Assembly (NCBI GenBank): GCA_014871385.1
Contig: CM026425.1
Coordinates: 17,812,637-17,876,636 of the forward strand
Origin: Ceratodon purpureus
Lineage: Eukaryota > Streptophyta > Bryopsida > Pseudoditrichales > Ditrichaceae
Direction of reading: 5' to 3'
Length of the DNA stretch: 64,000 nucleotides
Under the pieces are notes generated by a model. It searched no databases. It was given only the letters and a program-made list of their open reading frames with translations, and was not told where the DNA came from. Of this stretch, positions 1 to 11,900 are shown in pieces. The translations under genes were made by a program, and so were the position numbers. Numbering within the stretch: the stretch's first letter is position 1; every line of letters starts with the position of its first letter.

Positions 1-39
1 AAATAAAAATCTGAAATGCTTCACAATACCTTGATACGC

Positions 40-725
40 AGGTTGAGGGCTACGTTGAGATGCATGTGCGGTGGATTAGCAAGTCCAGCAAGTGAGCGGT
101 TTCATGCGCAGCAGGGTTGCATACGCCATCACACTCACCCAAATAACTTGTATCAGTGACCGGCTTCCAAGAAGAAGAAAAAAATCCTCTGTTCCGCTGA
201 GCTGGAATTTGAACCAGAAAACTCTCGGCGTAATTCCAAAGGAAAGAAAGAAGACTAAAGGGTCCCTCGTCTAACCTCGCGAATGAGATGTAGCAGAACA
301 ACAGGATACTTTAAAGGCTTGGTAGACTCTTCTTAAAACACTGAAAACCCGCCTCCTGTATCGTGAACCCAAAACGTATGGGTCGCAAGTAGATGACTCT
401 CGAAATAAACCAATTTCTGCAGCAAGGTCCGGTCGCCCGTCACCATTCGAGGGATCACTAAAGGTGAACGGAGAGAAGCCAGTAACGGCCCTTGAATCGT
501 TGAAGCTAAGATACACCAATGCGGCGATGAAAGGTAAGAAATGTCGGGAACAGTGAGACCCGTTAAAACCTTGCGGACAGGGGGATAAAGACAAACCCAC
601 GAGCTTAACCAATCTCCCCAAGGATCGTGCATAATATGATTGACAGACCTGTAAGTTGTACGGAGTAACACATTGTAAGGTAGGGACACCCATTCCCGTG
701 ACTTTAAAAGACATAAACATTCATA
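40..725 (+). other. Organelle-like segment, probable mitochondrial group II intron fragment in the nucleus
   Basis: This block is about 45-50% GC and ends abruptly against DNA of about 25-28% GC near position 725. On the plus strand, 540-640 reads like domain I of plant mitochondrial group II introns: a GTGAGACCCG element at about 554, then CGGACAGGGGGATAAAGACA at about 574 and a following CCCAC..GCTTAACCAATC stretch. I recall this style of sequence from plant nad-gene introns, but no alignment was possible. Two overlapping minus-strand frames stay open for more than 110 codons, yet neither resembles a known protein, which fits structured RNA rather than coding DNA. No intron domain V was identified, so the piece would be partial. 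Alternative: an unrelated GC-rich relic. Confidence 0.4.
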
Positions 726-769
726 GAGTAAACTAAGTATGCATTAAAATTTTAATTTTAAATAAGTTT

Positions 770-3700
770 TGCCCATGGTTCTTATATAGAAAATATGTCA
801 AGTCGTTACTTATTCTACAATTATTGATTTCAGTCATTTATTCTTCTATGGTGAATATATTAAGTCCTTTATTATTCCATGGTAAATGTCTTCAGGTGTT
901 TATTAATTATTCACGATTCTCTCTTTATCTTGTTCTTGTTTCTGTATTATTTTTTAACTTGCTCTTTAACTCATGTACTTTCTTCGTCGCGTCTTTTATT
1001 GTTCTAATATTCACGAAACCTCGATAGACGGTTTTCCCATTGAGGTAAGTGGAAATGGTTCAAGCAATCCTTGAACAATGCAAGTAAGTATAATAAGATT
1101 TTTGTGTACAGTATTATTTTGCATGTTGAGAGTAATAATGTGATTTATCACATGTAAGTAAACGGTTATATATTGTTTTAGCATGTAGACCAAAGCATTC
1201 AAAAAGTATTTTATTAATTCTAAATTTATATATATGACCTAAATTAATAATTGTCTTCAATTTCTGTAGGGTAAAAAATTCAGGTCCTTACTTATTGTAA
1301 AGTTATTGAACTAGGTCCTTTGTTCTTCCATCGTAAACAAGTCAAGTTCATTTTCTCTTTAGTAAATGTTAAAAGTCCTTTACTTTTGTATAATACAATT
1401 TTAAGATCCATTTATATTTTTAGAATAGCTGAGTAGAGAGCATTGATTTGACATATTTCATTATCAAATCTCCTTATATTCTTATAATAAATAAGTTGAG
1501 CCGTTTATTTTTCTATAGTAAATAAGTAAAGTATTTTATTTTGCTATAATAAACATTATTTAAGTGAAGCTTTGCTTTTGATTTCTGGCGTTGTGTTCTA
1601 ATTGAATGATATGGAAAATGAAGGATGTTATTTTCATTAAGAAAATTAATAAATATCAATAATTTTGTACAGTTATTAATGAAAGTGTTTTTAATTTTTA
1701 TTAAAAAAACGTGTCTACTCATTTAATTTTCCATATTAAACAATTGAAGTATTTTATTCCTTGTATTTAGCATAAGAGACGAAAAAAAGGCGGTTTAGAT
1801 GTACGAGGTATAGCGCATTTGAAAAGTGTATTTGTAAGACATATGTTTCAATTCTATTAAGAGAGAAGTGATTTGGTTAATTTAAGCTTTACGTGGTGTA
1901 ATCTGTAGTCCTTAAAGCATGTGCTTGGATAGTTGTTTTACGATTTAGCACACATGCGATTTTAAAGAACGCGGAGGTCATAAGGCAAGAGAAACATCAT
2001 GAGAGCAAATGGCAGTAACAGATCAATAAGTCGCTTTTGTCCAATACTTATGTGCAACAGTTTTGAATTTGATTTGTGGCGTTGAGTTGTAATTGAATGA
2101 AAAAGAATTAGAAGGATGTTATTTACTTTAAGAAAATGAGTAAGGACCAGTAATTTTGTATAATTATTAGTTAAGGTTTTTTAACTTGCTATAAAAAAAT
2201 GAGTAGCGTCCTTTAATTTTCTATATTAAATAGGTGAATTATTTTATATTCTTTAAAAAACTCTAATAAGATGAAGCTTGATTTGTAGAGGTGAGTTGTG
2301 GTTAATTGATAAAGAACGTCAAGGACGAACTCCTGTATGCCAGAAAGATGGAATAAAACTGAAGAAAACCGCTGCTATTATAAGGCCTGTTTTGCATGTA
2401 AAGGTGAGGCCAACCAACCTAGCAACCACAACGAGCATAACATTCTTACGAAAATCTCCATCATCGCACACAAAGCTCACCATAGTATCACACGAGCTGA
2501 CAACTGAGTGCGAGATCGAGCATACAGAGACAGTAGCATGGCAATTGCATCCGAAATGTGCGGTTTCTCCATTGAGGGTACCGATAATGGTTGAAGCAAT
2601 TTACGCACAGTTGAAGTAAATATAATAAGTTTCTTGTATACAATAGCGTGGTTTATCACATGTAAATAAGTGGTTATATTCACTTCTAGCATGTAGACCG
2701 AAGCATTTAAACAGTAGTTTACTAACTTTAAATTTATGTAAATGACTTAAATTAGTAATTGTCTCTAATTTCTCTAGAGTAAAAATTCAAGTATCTACTT
2801 GTCGTACAATTATTGATTAAAGTCCTTTATTCTCCCATTGTAAATATGTCAAGTTTTTTATTCCTTTAGTAAGTGTTAAGGATCCTTTACATTTGTACGG
2901 TAGAATTTTTTAATCCATTTATTTACATAAAGTACATGTATAAAGATCATTGATTTGACATATTTAACAATCGAATTTTGTTATATATTTATAATACATG
3001 TGTTGAATTTTTTATTTCTTTATAGTAAATAGGTAAAGTATTTTATTTTGCTATAATAAACACTAATTAGATGAAGCTTTGAATTTGATTTAGGGCGATG
3101 AATTGTACTTGAATGATAATAAAAATGAAGGATGCTATTTTCTTTAAAAAAATGAGTAAAGTCTTTTAATTTTGTATAAATATTAGTTAATTGATAAAGA
3201 ACGTCAAAAACGAACATGTGTATGGCACAACGAGAATCTCGCTCTAAAATGTTTCGGAACAACAAACACTCGTTTTACACCAATAAAATTGGCAAATTCT
3301 TTTGTAAACACAAAATGATGCACAACATTGGAATGTTGTATCTAAGCAACGCATATGTAAACATTGGTTTTGTCGTTTAAAATGCGTTTATAAATGCGTT
3401 TGAATGCCTTTGAAGAAATCTTTGTTCCGAAAAAAAACCTTCATATATATAATGAATCAATATTTTTTATATTTAAAAAGTGTAATTTGCGCAATATGTT
3501 TTTTAAATGTTTTCTAAGTTTTGTTTGCGTTTCTCAAAAATGGCTGCAAATTGAAGCTAATTTCAATTTGAATCAAGCTGAAGTTAAAGTCCAGGGAAAT
3601 TTCGGGCTCGAACCGTGCAATTTCATGAAGAAGAGTAACTTACACGTAACGTTGCATCAATGAATATATGCTTTGTTACAAAATGAGAGCCGCTATGTTC

Positions 3701-4020
3701 TTTGTTGTTCGAGAAGTTTGAGCAAAGAGTGACTTATTAGATGATTGTAAATACAACAAATTTTTGAACTTTTTTGTAATCAATATTTATGCAATTAAGC
3801 TAAGAAAATGAGCTAAAACAATTAACTTTACATAGTTAGTACGTAAAGTCCTTTATATTCATTCAGTATATGTGTTAGATACCTCATTTTTTTATATGAA
3901 ATAAATAAAGTTTTTATTTTCATATAATATTTAAGTGAAGTCTAATTACTTTGTACTATACGTGTATAATTTTTTTTTTTTTGTTGTAATTAATCTTTTA
4001 TTGTCACGAAGCATTAATAA
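770..4020. repeat. AT-rich region with degenerate ~30-bp periodicity
   Basis: A short motif close to AAGTCCTTTATT..TATAGTAAATA recurs at about 30-bp steps. Clear runs start at about 801, 831, 862 and 892, then 1282, 1313, 1344, 1373 and 1403, again at about 2790-2920, and in weaker form at 3845-3960. The units are diverged, so this is an old minisatellite-like array rather than a fresh one. Longer duplications are superimposed on it. The reading frames here are short and AT-driven, and I see no gene. Confidence 0.6.
1025..3225. repeat. Diverged ~1.5-kb-spaced segmental duplication
   Basis: About 1025-1730 and 2555-3200 are colinear copies. Shared landmarks are CCATTGAGG (1040 and 2572), TTTATCACATGTAA (1143 and 2652), AGCATGTAGACC (1182 and 2689), CATTGATTTGACATATTT (1442 and 2949) and ATTTTGCTATAATAAAC (1540 and 3047). 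The 3' portion of the unit appears a third time at about 2050-2250. A junction phrase, TTGATAAAGAACGTCAA, occurs at both about 2297 and 3191, which suggests more than one round of tandem duplication. Confidence 0.75.
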
Positions 4021-4029
4021 GTATGTGTT

Positions 4030-5125
4030 TTTTTTTAAAAAATAAGAAAAAATTTCAATAAAATCATCTTCAACGTAAAAATCATATTATATAACATGTT
4101 TTTAACGACATACTCAAATATGAAAACCTGGATTGCAAAAGCACTGACTTCCACGACTTTTACCAAAAGCATGAAGAGGACAGACACTTCAAGCCAATGG
4201 ACTGGCCAACGCAATATAAGGGGCTTGTTCATCTAAATGATCAATCTCTTACAGTTAATTCCGTTCTTTTGTGTAGTGCGTCTTATCGTGACAACAATTC
4301 ACTAAAATTTTAACCTCCACAGCCATTTCGCAATTTCCATTGAAACTCATGCAGAGTAAAAGACTAAAATTTATAAATGTAAAAGACTTAAAGTTCATAA
4401 TATGTTTTTACGCAAAGCAAATGAATTTAATAACATTTGCATACAGGAAAAAAAGTATCAAAACTTGAGGATTAAAGGCAAAATAAATTTAAACATTAAA
4501 CATCTTGATGATTTTAATTTAAACATTAAACATAAAACATCTTGAAGATTAAACATCTTGAAAATTCAAATTTAAAGGACATGTTTAGTCAATTAAATGT
4601 TTGTTAAAGATTCTAAATTGTTATTATATTAAATCTTGAGACACTTCAAGTCATTGTCTTATGATCAATAGTAAAGCAAAAACTAATATAATTGACATGT
4701 GATATAAAATAATGTTTAAGGTTATATATTAATTTAAAAATTTTATGTGAAATCAAAATTATTTATAGTGAATTCAAAAAAATGAGCAACATGTTTAATT
4801 CTTTAATCTCTGATAATATATAACTCTAGTTTTTTAATATTTTATGATTGATGTATAAAGTAATTAATTTATTATGGTTAAAATGTTAAAATTCTTAGAA
4901 ATTCTATAATTTTTTGATTGCGTTGTACACAAATGTAAATTACAATTTTCATTAATTTGTGTTTTGATATTCATTACAATTATAAATAGCATGTATTCAT
5001 CAAATTCGTATATTCATTGCTAAAATTAAAAGCATTTCAAAAGATACTGAATATATCGTCATATTTGGTTTAATCATACGATTCTTAAAACACAAATCTA
5101 AATCTTAAGATGAAGTTTCAGGTTT
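4030..5125. other. AT-rich intergenic DNA with a coding-like relic
   Basis: This is mostly very AT-rich. An exception is about 4119-4313 on the plus strand, where one frame stays open for 64 codons with mixed composition, including peptides such as DFYQKHEEDRHFKPMDWP and YKGLVHLNDQSL, and ends at TAA 4311-4313. It has no convincing start codon and no recognised family, so it may be an exon relic. No other gene is seen. Confidence 0.3.
4484..4575. repeat. Short local direct repeat
   Basis: The phrase TTTAAACATTAAACAT..AACATCTTGA recurs two to three times within about 90 bp (starts near 4489, 4518 and 4549). It is a small local duplication in AT-rich DNA. Confidence 0.6.
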
Positions 5126-5129
5126 TTAA

Positions 5130-5965
5130 TTATAATGGCCACACCAAGTTTGGCAACTTCATACTGTAGAAGTCGAATTTTAATAAATTCGAAGGTTTTA
5201 TTATGCAAGTGCATAATCAGCTCGCTTTTTGGAACCTATACTCAAATAGTTTAAGAGTCATAAGTAATAATGTCGCATGGAATTTTTTTAATGTTACATT
5301 TTAAAAAGAAAGTCTTTATAAGTGAGTTTTTATAAAGCAATATTTATAATGTTACACTCTTCCAATAAAAAATTTTAGAACTGTAAATCTAAAACACATA
5401 AGGATAAACACTACATCGAATTGTTTGGTCCTGCATGTCATTGAAGCTATGCTTCAAGCTTGAAGCCTTCGGAAAACGTTGTTAACTAGAATATCCGAAT
5501 AATTACGTTGCAAAATACAATGCTATGTTGCACATTTTTTGCAACCTTCTCTTTGATAAAATTGAAGTTTTTATGATAACAAGAGATTATATAAATGTGG
5601 TGCGCTTTGCAACCGCGTTTCCACTCGCCAAGGCGCTTCCTGCCTTTTGAAATGAAATTGTGCCAATTATAAAAAAACATCTATATTAAATGAAATTTCA
5701 TTAAATGTTTGTTTTATTAAGATTCACCAAGTTTTGGCATCTACATACAATAATAGTCGAATTTAAATAAATTCGAAGGTTTTTATTATACTAGTGCATA
5801 ATCAGCTGGCTTTTTGGAACATGTACTCAAATAGTTAAAGAGTCATAAGTAATAATGTTGAATGTAAGTTTTTTTTAATGTTACATTCTAGAAATGAAGT
5901 CATTATTAGTGAGTCTTTATAAGCTACTGTTTTTTAACGTTACAACCTTCAAATAAATTCTTTGT
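5130..5965. repeat. Direct duplication, two ~240-bp copies about 585 bp apart
   Basis: About 5140-5378 and 5725-5965 are diverged direct copies. Shared landmarks are AGTCGAATTT (5169 and 5755), AAATTCGAAGGTTTT (5184 and 5769), GTGCATAATCAGCT (5210 and 5794), GAGTCATAAGTAATAATGT (5262 and 5840) and TTTTTTAATGTTACATT (5284 and 5871). The intervening DNA carries no recognisable gene. This is either a spaced duplication or two copies of an unnamed dispersed repeat. Confidence 0.75.
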
Positions 5966-8900
5966 AAATTATAATGATATGCTTGGAAGCCGTTGCAATT
6001 CGTCAAGGCTTTCGTAACTCTCTTTAAGCTCAAAGGGCTGAATTTCAAGGACTACACTCGCACATTGAGAGACAGGGTTATTGCCTCGCAATATCCTATG
6101 GTCCCAGTTCACAAATCCTGCTTGAAATCATCAATTTTAAATATATTTGGTTTTATTTACAAGTCGATTCTTTGCAACCATGACTTCAAATTTATATGCT
6201 GTGCATATTTATTTGTCCTGAAATTTATCCATTTCGGCCAATGCATGTCGGTAAGACATATAATTAAATATCACTTAGCTTGATATACTAGATTGTCTGA
6301 TGAGTTCGTGCAATTGTTGTTGCTTATCGTAATTCTTCGCAAAATATTGATGAAGTATTTGGTGAGTAAAGCGGAGCATTATTTTGGCGATGCTGCGCAT
6401 GACTACATGTCATGACTTATCATGATGTTTCTAATCATTACACTTATTTTATAAACAAAAAATTCCAAAAAAAAGAGACATATATAAAGGTTGTGCTACA
6501 GTGCATTACCATTATATACATTTGTAAACGGCTTGCGGACGAGATTCCTTTGGATTCGGATTTGTGCCACTCCTTCAACTGCCTAAGTTGTGTATTCGGT
6601 TCTCCGATTAATGAAACTAGGAAAAGGAAAGCACGTAGAAGTTGCGTTAAATGAATGCATTGAATTAGCTCAAAGTGCTAATTTACCAATGCATGAGTTA
6701 TGTATTTGAATTATTAATTAATGCAATTGTCGAATGCAAGGTCTTGTAATTAAATGACATGCACGAATTGAATTTTGTGCATAGAGTTAATTAGTACTCA
6801 ACAAATAGTTTGTAATGTAAATAAAGATTTTAGATCACAATTTTTTACAAAAAATAAAAAAAATTTACATAAAAAATTTAGTTTTAATTTGTTTTGTTGT
6901 AATTCTAAGATTGTGCAATTGTTATTTAGAAGTCTATTATATTTTAAAGAAGCTCAATAATTAAACACTTTAATAAATATATATATATTTTTTAAAAGTA
7001 AATGTATAATAACAGAGTTGAAGCCATAAGACTATGACTTAAGGTTTCACAAGATTTTGTATAAACCTATTATAGTGCCATTTAGAGTAACTAAAATGAT
7101 TAATTTTGTTTTTCATATTTCAAGTGAAATCAAAAAACTAGTCAATTTGAAAAATTCAATGACTTTATTAGTTTGGCATTGATTTTTTGATATTTAAAGG
7201 TTAGAAACACTACACGCTTTCAAAACTATGAATATGTCTTATATAAAATTTGACTTTTACATTATGAAGATGGCAAACATGTGTTAAAACATAAGATTGT
7301 CATTCATGACTAATATCAAAAGATATAAAAAGGTATTAATTCAATTACGCACGACACATATAATTTGAGTGATTAATGCGGGGCATGGATGTGGTGCATG
7401 TAGTTTGCGGAGTGATGTAAGAATGTGTTTTTGGCGAACCATCCATGCCATCAATGAAACTAAAGCTTCGACCTCATGCTAAAGTGAAGATCAATGAAGT
7501 AATTCTAAAGAACTGGCGATGTTTTAAAAAATATGATGAAGGAGGTGGTTTAATTGGTCAGTCCACAGGTACTTTGGCATAAGATGGTCACACTCAGTCG
7601 AGTTAGCATATATTGCACGTGAGGGTTATAACAATAGTTGGTGAATGGTAAATATGACTCACCGCAATATAAAAGATCTTATATAACTGCTCAACATTTG
7701 TTACAATAAAGAATTATTGCATCACCGGAAAACAACCATTTTTAAAAGTCTGCCAATGTGTGTTATAAAGATTGTGTGTAATATTTAAATAACGCAAAGT
7801 ATTTTACATTTAAAAGGATGATAAAAAATGCATAGTTAGCGAGGTTGAATCGTTGTGATTTTTTATTGTTTTACAAAAATATATTGCTCGGCTTCATACT
7901 TGCACAAATCTCAAGAGCTTAAGTTCCACCAAGTCCAAGCATTCGCTCACTTCCTGCGTCCCTGTGACTTCTGAGCTCTCCATGTTGGTGATCCTCTTCT
8001 TTGTGAATTTTCATCAGTTAGACATCATTTGTATCATTATCACCACGAGACGGGTAAGGCTTCACCTACATCGTGAACTGACGTTGAGGCACCAAAGTGT
8101 AATGAACATGTTAAAATATGATGTAATTTTGGTTGTTCAAATTCTAAGAATTGCAATGAAGGTCGTTCATTTGCTCCAAAAATATGAGGAAAAAAAAAAT
8201 AAAAATTATGATATAATTTGGGATTTAGATGTTGATGCATGACGATCTACTTACAGTGTTACCTACGATGTCACAATCTGCAAAGATTTCTGAACGTCCT
8301 GTACATCAGTGATCTTGAACTACAAGTAATTGCTATAAGATGTGTATTGATTTGGATGTGAAAGGCTTACATGGTTGTGACGTTGTGACATTTGTGATAA
8401 AAACATCTTTACAAAATCTAGAGATTTCAGAAGCGACACCATCCATGTATTTCAATTAAAGACTAAGAAACTCACTAATGTTAGTTTTGAATCTACTTTT
8501 GGCCTAAAAAGTGCACAAATAAGACAACATTAATACGTAAATATAGGCATTTTGAAGTAAGTATAAATTCTTTGCTAAAGACAAATAACTATTTTTTTCA
8601 TAAATCCTAGTCGATGTATTTTAAGTGTCGTCCTAATTCCATAAATTTAGTTGCTGTTCATTTACTTTGCAATAAGTCAAAAAATTATATTTATTTCAAA
8701 TTGCACAAAACTAATACGTAACATAAGACTAAAACTTGGCATGACAATTATTAGTCAAAGCTCTACGTATGAAACAATTTGATAAAATTAAAACAACAAT
8801 TTCATAAAATTCAAACAATAAATTAGGTACATGGATATGCGACTACATGCGTATGCTAGAATAATGAGATTTGTGTGTGTATCAATTAGAAGGCATATTA

Positions 8901-8990
8901 TAAAAATATGGATGCAAAAATATTTTTAATTATTCCTTTTCAAATTATTCTCTAAAAACCAATATTATGCAGCAAAGTTCCAAAGTTTTC
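5966..8990. other. AT-rich intergenic DNA, no gene supported
   Basis: Two short stretches have codon-like composition. At about 5991-6130 the plus strand encodes LFKLKGLNFKDYTRTLRD and neighbours. At about 6525-6650 it encodes RLADEIPLDSDLC followed by a basic tail and a stop. Neither has a clear start, splice context or family. About 7370-7560 is somewhat richer in GC but is broken in all frames. The rest is AT-rich filler. Confidence 0.4.
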
Positions 8991-8999
8991 TGAATGCTT

Positions 9000-9442
9000 T
9001 TAACCACTGTACGAACTAGATGTTATAAACATATCATAAAATTAAAAGGCAAAACAGTGGAAAAATTTAAGTGATATACAATAAAATTCATATTTAGTTG
9101 AAACGATTAACTTAGAAATAAATATTTAAGAATATTTAAATCCAAAGAAGTATTAAAACGAAATTTATTGAATAATAATATTAATACGGGAATTATATTT
9201 ATTCGGGTCATGTGAAATTTTAACAAGTGTACGAAGTAAAAATTAAAAACTTATCATAAAATTAAAAGGAAAAACAGTGGAAAAGTTTAAACGATATAAA
9301 ATAATAGGTAAAATTGACATGAAACGGTTAACATAGAAATAAGGAATAAGAAAATTTAAACCAAAGAAAATATTAAAAGCAACCTTCTTAAAGATTTTTC
9401 ATAATACGGTAATTATCTTTAGCTGGGTCATGTCAAATGTGA
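9000..9442. repeat. Tandem duplication, ~218-bp unit, two copies
   Basis: Copy 1 (about 9000-9218) and copy 2 (about 9219-9442) share GTACGAA, TATCATAAAATTAAAAGG (9030 and 9252), AAAACAGTGGAAAA (9053 and 9271), GGTCATGT (9206 and 9426) and a similar order of short AT-rich blocks. Divergence is substantial, so the duplication is old. No coding content is seen. Confidence 0.7.
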
Positions 9443-11900
9443 CATGTTTAGAATGCTTTCAGAACTCCAGTCGCGTTTGAGGCGCCGATATTTGCCTTCA
9501 TTCATAAAAGTATAGTATGCTTGTAAATATTGCCAGCTTTGAGTGAATTTCTAATTTGTTCGTCATTCTAGGTAAAGATAAAGTAATAATAAATTTGATT
9601 TCTCCAATTCAATAAATTGTGGCCAATTCTTGAGAATAAATGTGAAGATACCGTAGTTTGCGAAGTTCTCGACAGATTATAAATGGTTGTTTGGGCATAT
9701 ATTTCCCAAAGTACTAAGAATTTTGAAGCGTCAGATGATTTTTCGGAGAGTTCTTAAAAAACTCTACAATCCGCTAAATTCAGATAGTTCTTTTGTTCTT
9801 AATGTAGTCACGGCGTTTTTAAGGGGACTACAATCGAACGTGATCGGCTTGATTTGGCCCTTACGGGTTATTGACATGTTGGGTCGTTGGCACATAAGTA
9901 TCCCTAGACCCTAGATTCACGGGACTCTTCATTTTGCAGTCGTCCCATGGCCAGAATCCCGAAGGTCACGAACCCTTCATAAGAATGTGGAATTCTTTGG
10001 TTTTAGATCACGGGCTATTTCAGTGTGGATGAGTAGTCTCTTCTAGTTCAGCTGCTATTTGAGTGAGGTATCAATCGCTTCTATTTCAGCTTCTACTTCA
10101 CAGGTTCTAGTTCTCTTTGCGTCTAGCTTGGTTGCCGTGATGAGGATGACGGGTGGGAATGGAAGTAGGAGGAGTAGCTCCGCGGCCCCTTTGCCAGTTC
10201 AAACCCCAAATGGAGTCGACGAGCTTTCTCCATGGTTTATTGCAGTGGAGCGTGCCCGTGGTCGTACCTCATCCATTCCTCCGTTCCATTACCTCGCACG
10301 CCTAATGGAGCCAGGTGCGGAGTGGCGGTGGACTATTGCGTGTTCCATTGAGCTGGTAGAGATTAAGCACGCTTCCGGAATCGATTTTCCTGTCTCCATT
10401 GGGGAGGACACCTCTCGGGCTGTTTCAAATCTGGAGGAGAGCCAGGGTTCATGCAGTTTGCAGGAGAGCCAGGGTTCTTGGAGCCCACCTCCGCAGTCAC
10501 GAGGTGCAATATTAACACTCACTAACCCTCAGTCTCAGTCTTCTTTCCATGTATTCATACTTATAGATTACGTGGCAGCAAGTCCTCCTTATTGAGTGTG
10601 TTGTTGGAAGTTTTGTGCCTGTGCTTATCCATTGGTGCTTGTATTTCACAAATGTTCATCTTGTATCGGCGTGAAACAATTTCAATCGACCTTGCTCGTC
10701 AACTGCTACTAATAGCTACTAATATAGATTTTTTAGGGTTTCTTCCTGGCCGCATGGGCTGGCATACTTGCGGCAGGAGGCTGTGAAGAAACTCTCATAG
10801 CAACAGAATTCGTCTCAGCTGACTTGCCATTGCGATTTCAAACTTTGTGTTGTATGAATGCAGGGGGGCGGCGAACTCATCGCTGATGCAAGTTGGTAGT
10901 CATGAACCCCCAGCTGGGCCGCCGCCATGACCCTCGAACAATGTCCACTTTTCCATTATTCTTGAACTTTTGCTAAGTGAGGCTTGATTGGTATGGTGAA
11001 TCTGCATCTGGAGTCTTTACTTCAGTGACGAATCTGCAACATTTGCATTGCTATGTTAGTTATTACCCACTGTTTTTAGGAGTCCTGTATGTGCTATGCG
11101 GCTCTTACGAATGTTAATGTTTTCAATCCAGATATATAATGCTACTCTCTTGTTTTCGGAAACATGTTCCGTCATTAAATGATTGATATCTTTTCTCCCA
11201 ATACAGTACCAAGTGCTTGTGGCCCGTTGTTCTCCGGCAATGACCAGCCTTCGCTCACTTGGGAACCCTTGAAATGCTTCGGGCGGGTTGACGGAGGGGT
11301 TGGCGCCGGCGCCATCCGCCTAACCAGCCTGGTCGTTGCTCTCCTTGTCCACGCGGTGCTCTCCGTTGGTTTTGTCTGGAGAGAAGTCTGCGGTCCGAAA
11401 AGAGAAGTCCGCGGTACGAAAACGGAGCTCGCACCTACGTCATCATACTTATTCGCGGTAGTATGTACATAATATATACGTATTCAATACGTACTGACTA
11501 CGTATTATAAGTCCATACTGTTTCGCTCTGTATTCTAGTTCTCGTTATCCAAGATTCATCGTATGGATGATGTATATTTATACAGATACGTATTTGAAAT
11601 GTATCGTATTATACTTTGATTTTCGCCAACTCGCAGTGGATGAATGAGCTGCATCTGAGAGTTTTCTCATTACTGATGACTTTCTCGTCACTGACACTTT
11701 TTAAGAAGGAGGTCTATCTTCCTACAGATTCTGCCTATTTAACTACCTGTGCACCCTAAACGATGCACTCTCATTAGCCGACCTCGCAACCAAGCATGCT
11801 TGCAAGCAAAACCAGGACACTGATGTGGAACAGCACATGTTGACAGTACCGGAAGGGCAAAGCTGCAGCTAAAGCAGCTCTCATATCTTCGTCATCTCCG
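9443..11900. other. Intergenic DNA of mixed composition
   Basis: GC content rises from about 9.75 kb onward. Apart from the open frame at 10140-10595, there is a plus-strand frame at 11179-11472 with two near-identical ~19-bp blocks (GAGAAGTC.GCGGT at 11380 and 11402). I could not connect any of this to a family or build an exon chain. These may be relics of genes or of untranslated transcripts. Confidence 0.3.
10140..10595 (+). other. Unrecognised open reading frame, 151 codons
   Basis: The frame opens at the first in-frame ATG (10140) and stops at 10593-10595. The translation is of ordinary composition, with a basic-serine N-terminus, a middle containing SPWFIAVERARGR and EWRWTIACSIELVE, and an imperfect internal repeat of the peptide ESQGS encoded by two copies of GAGAGCCAGGGTTC at 10438 and 10464. 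I recognise no domain. It could be a lineage-specific small gene, an exon of a larger gene or chance. Coding status is unproven and no function is proposed. Confidence 0.2.

Noticed and set aside
199-245. Possible tRNA 3' half on the minus strand (GGTTCAAATTCCAG)
   Set aside because: The T-arm stem pairs poorly, and no anticodon arm, D arm or acceptor partner was found in the surrounding sequence.
271-720. Minus-strand 149-codon frame as a protein gene
   Set aside because: A second minus-strand frame is equally open over the same DNA, there is no family resemblance, and the plus strand looks like structured intron RNA.
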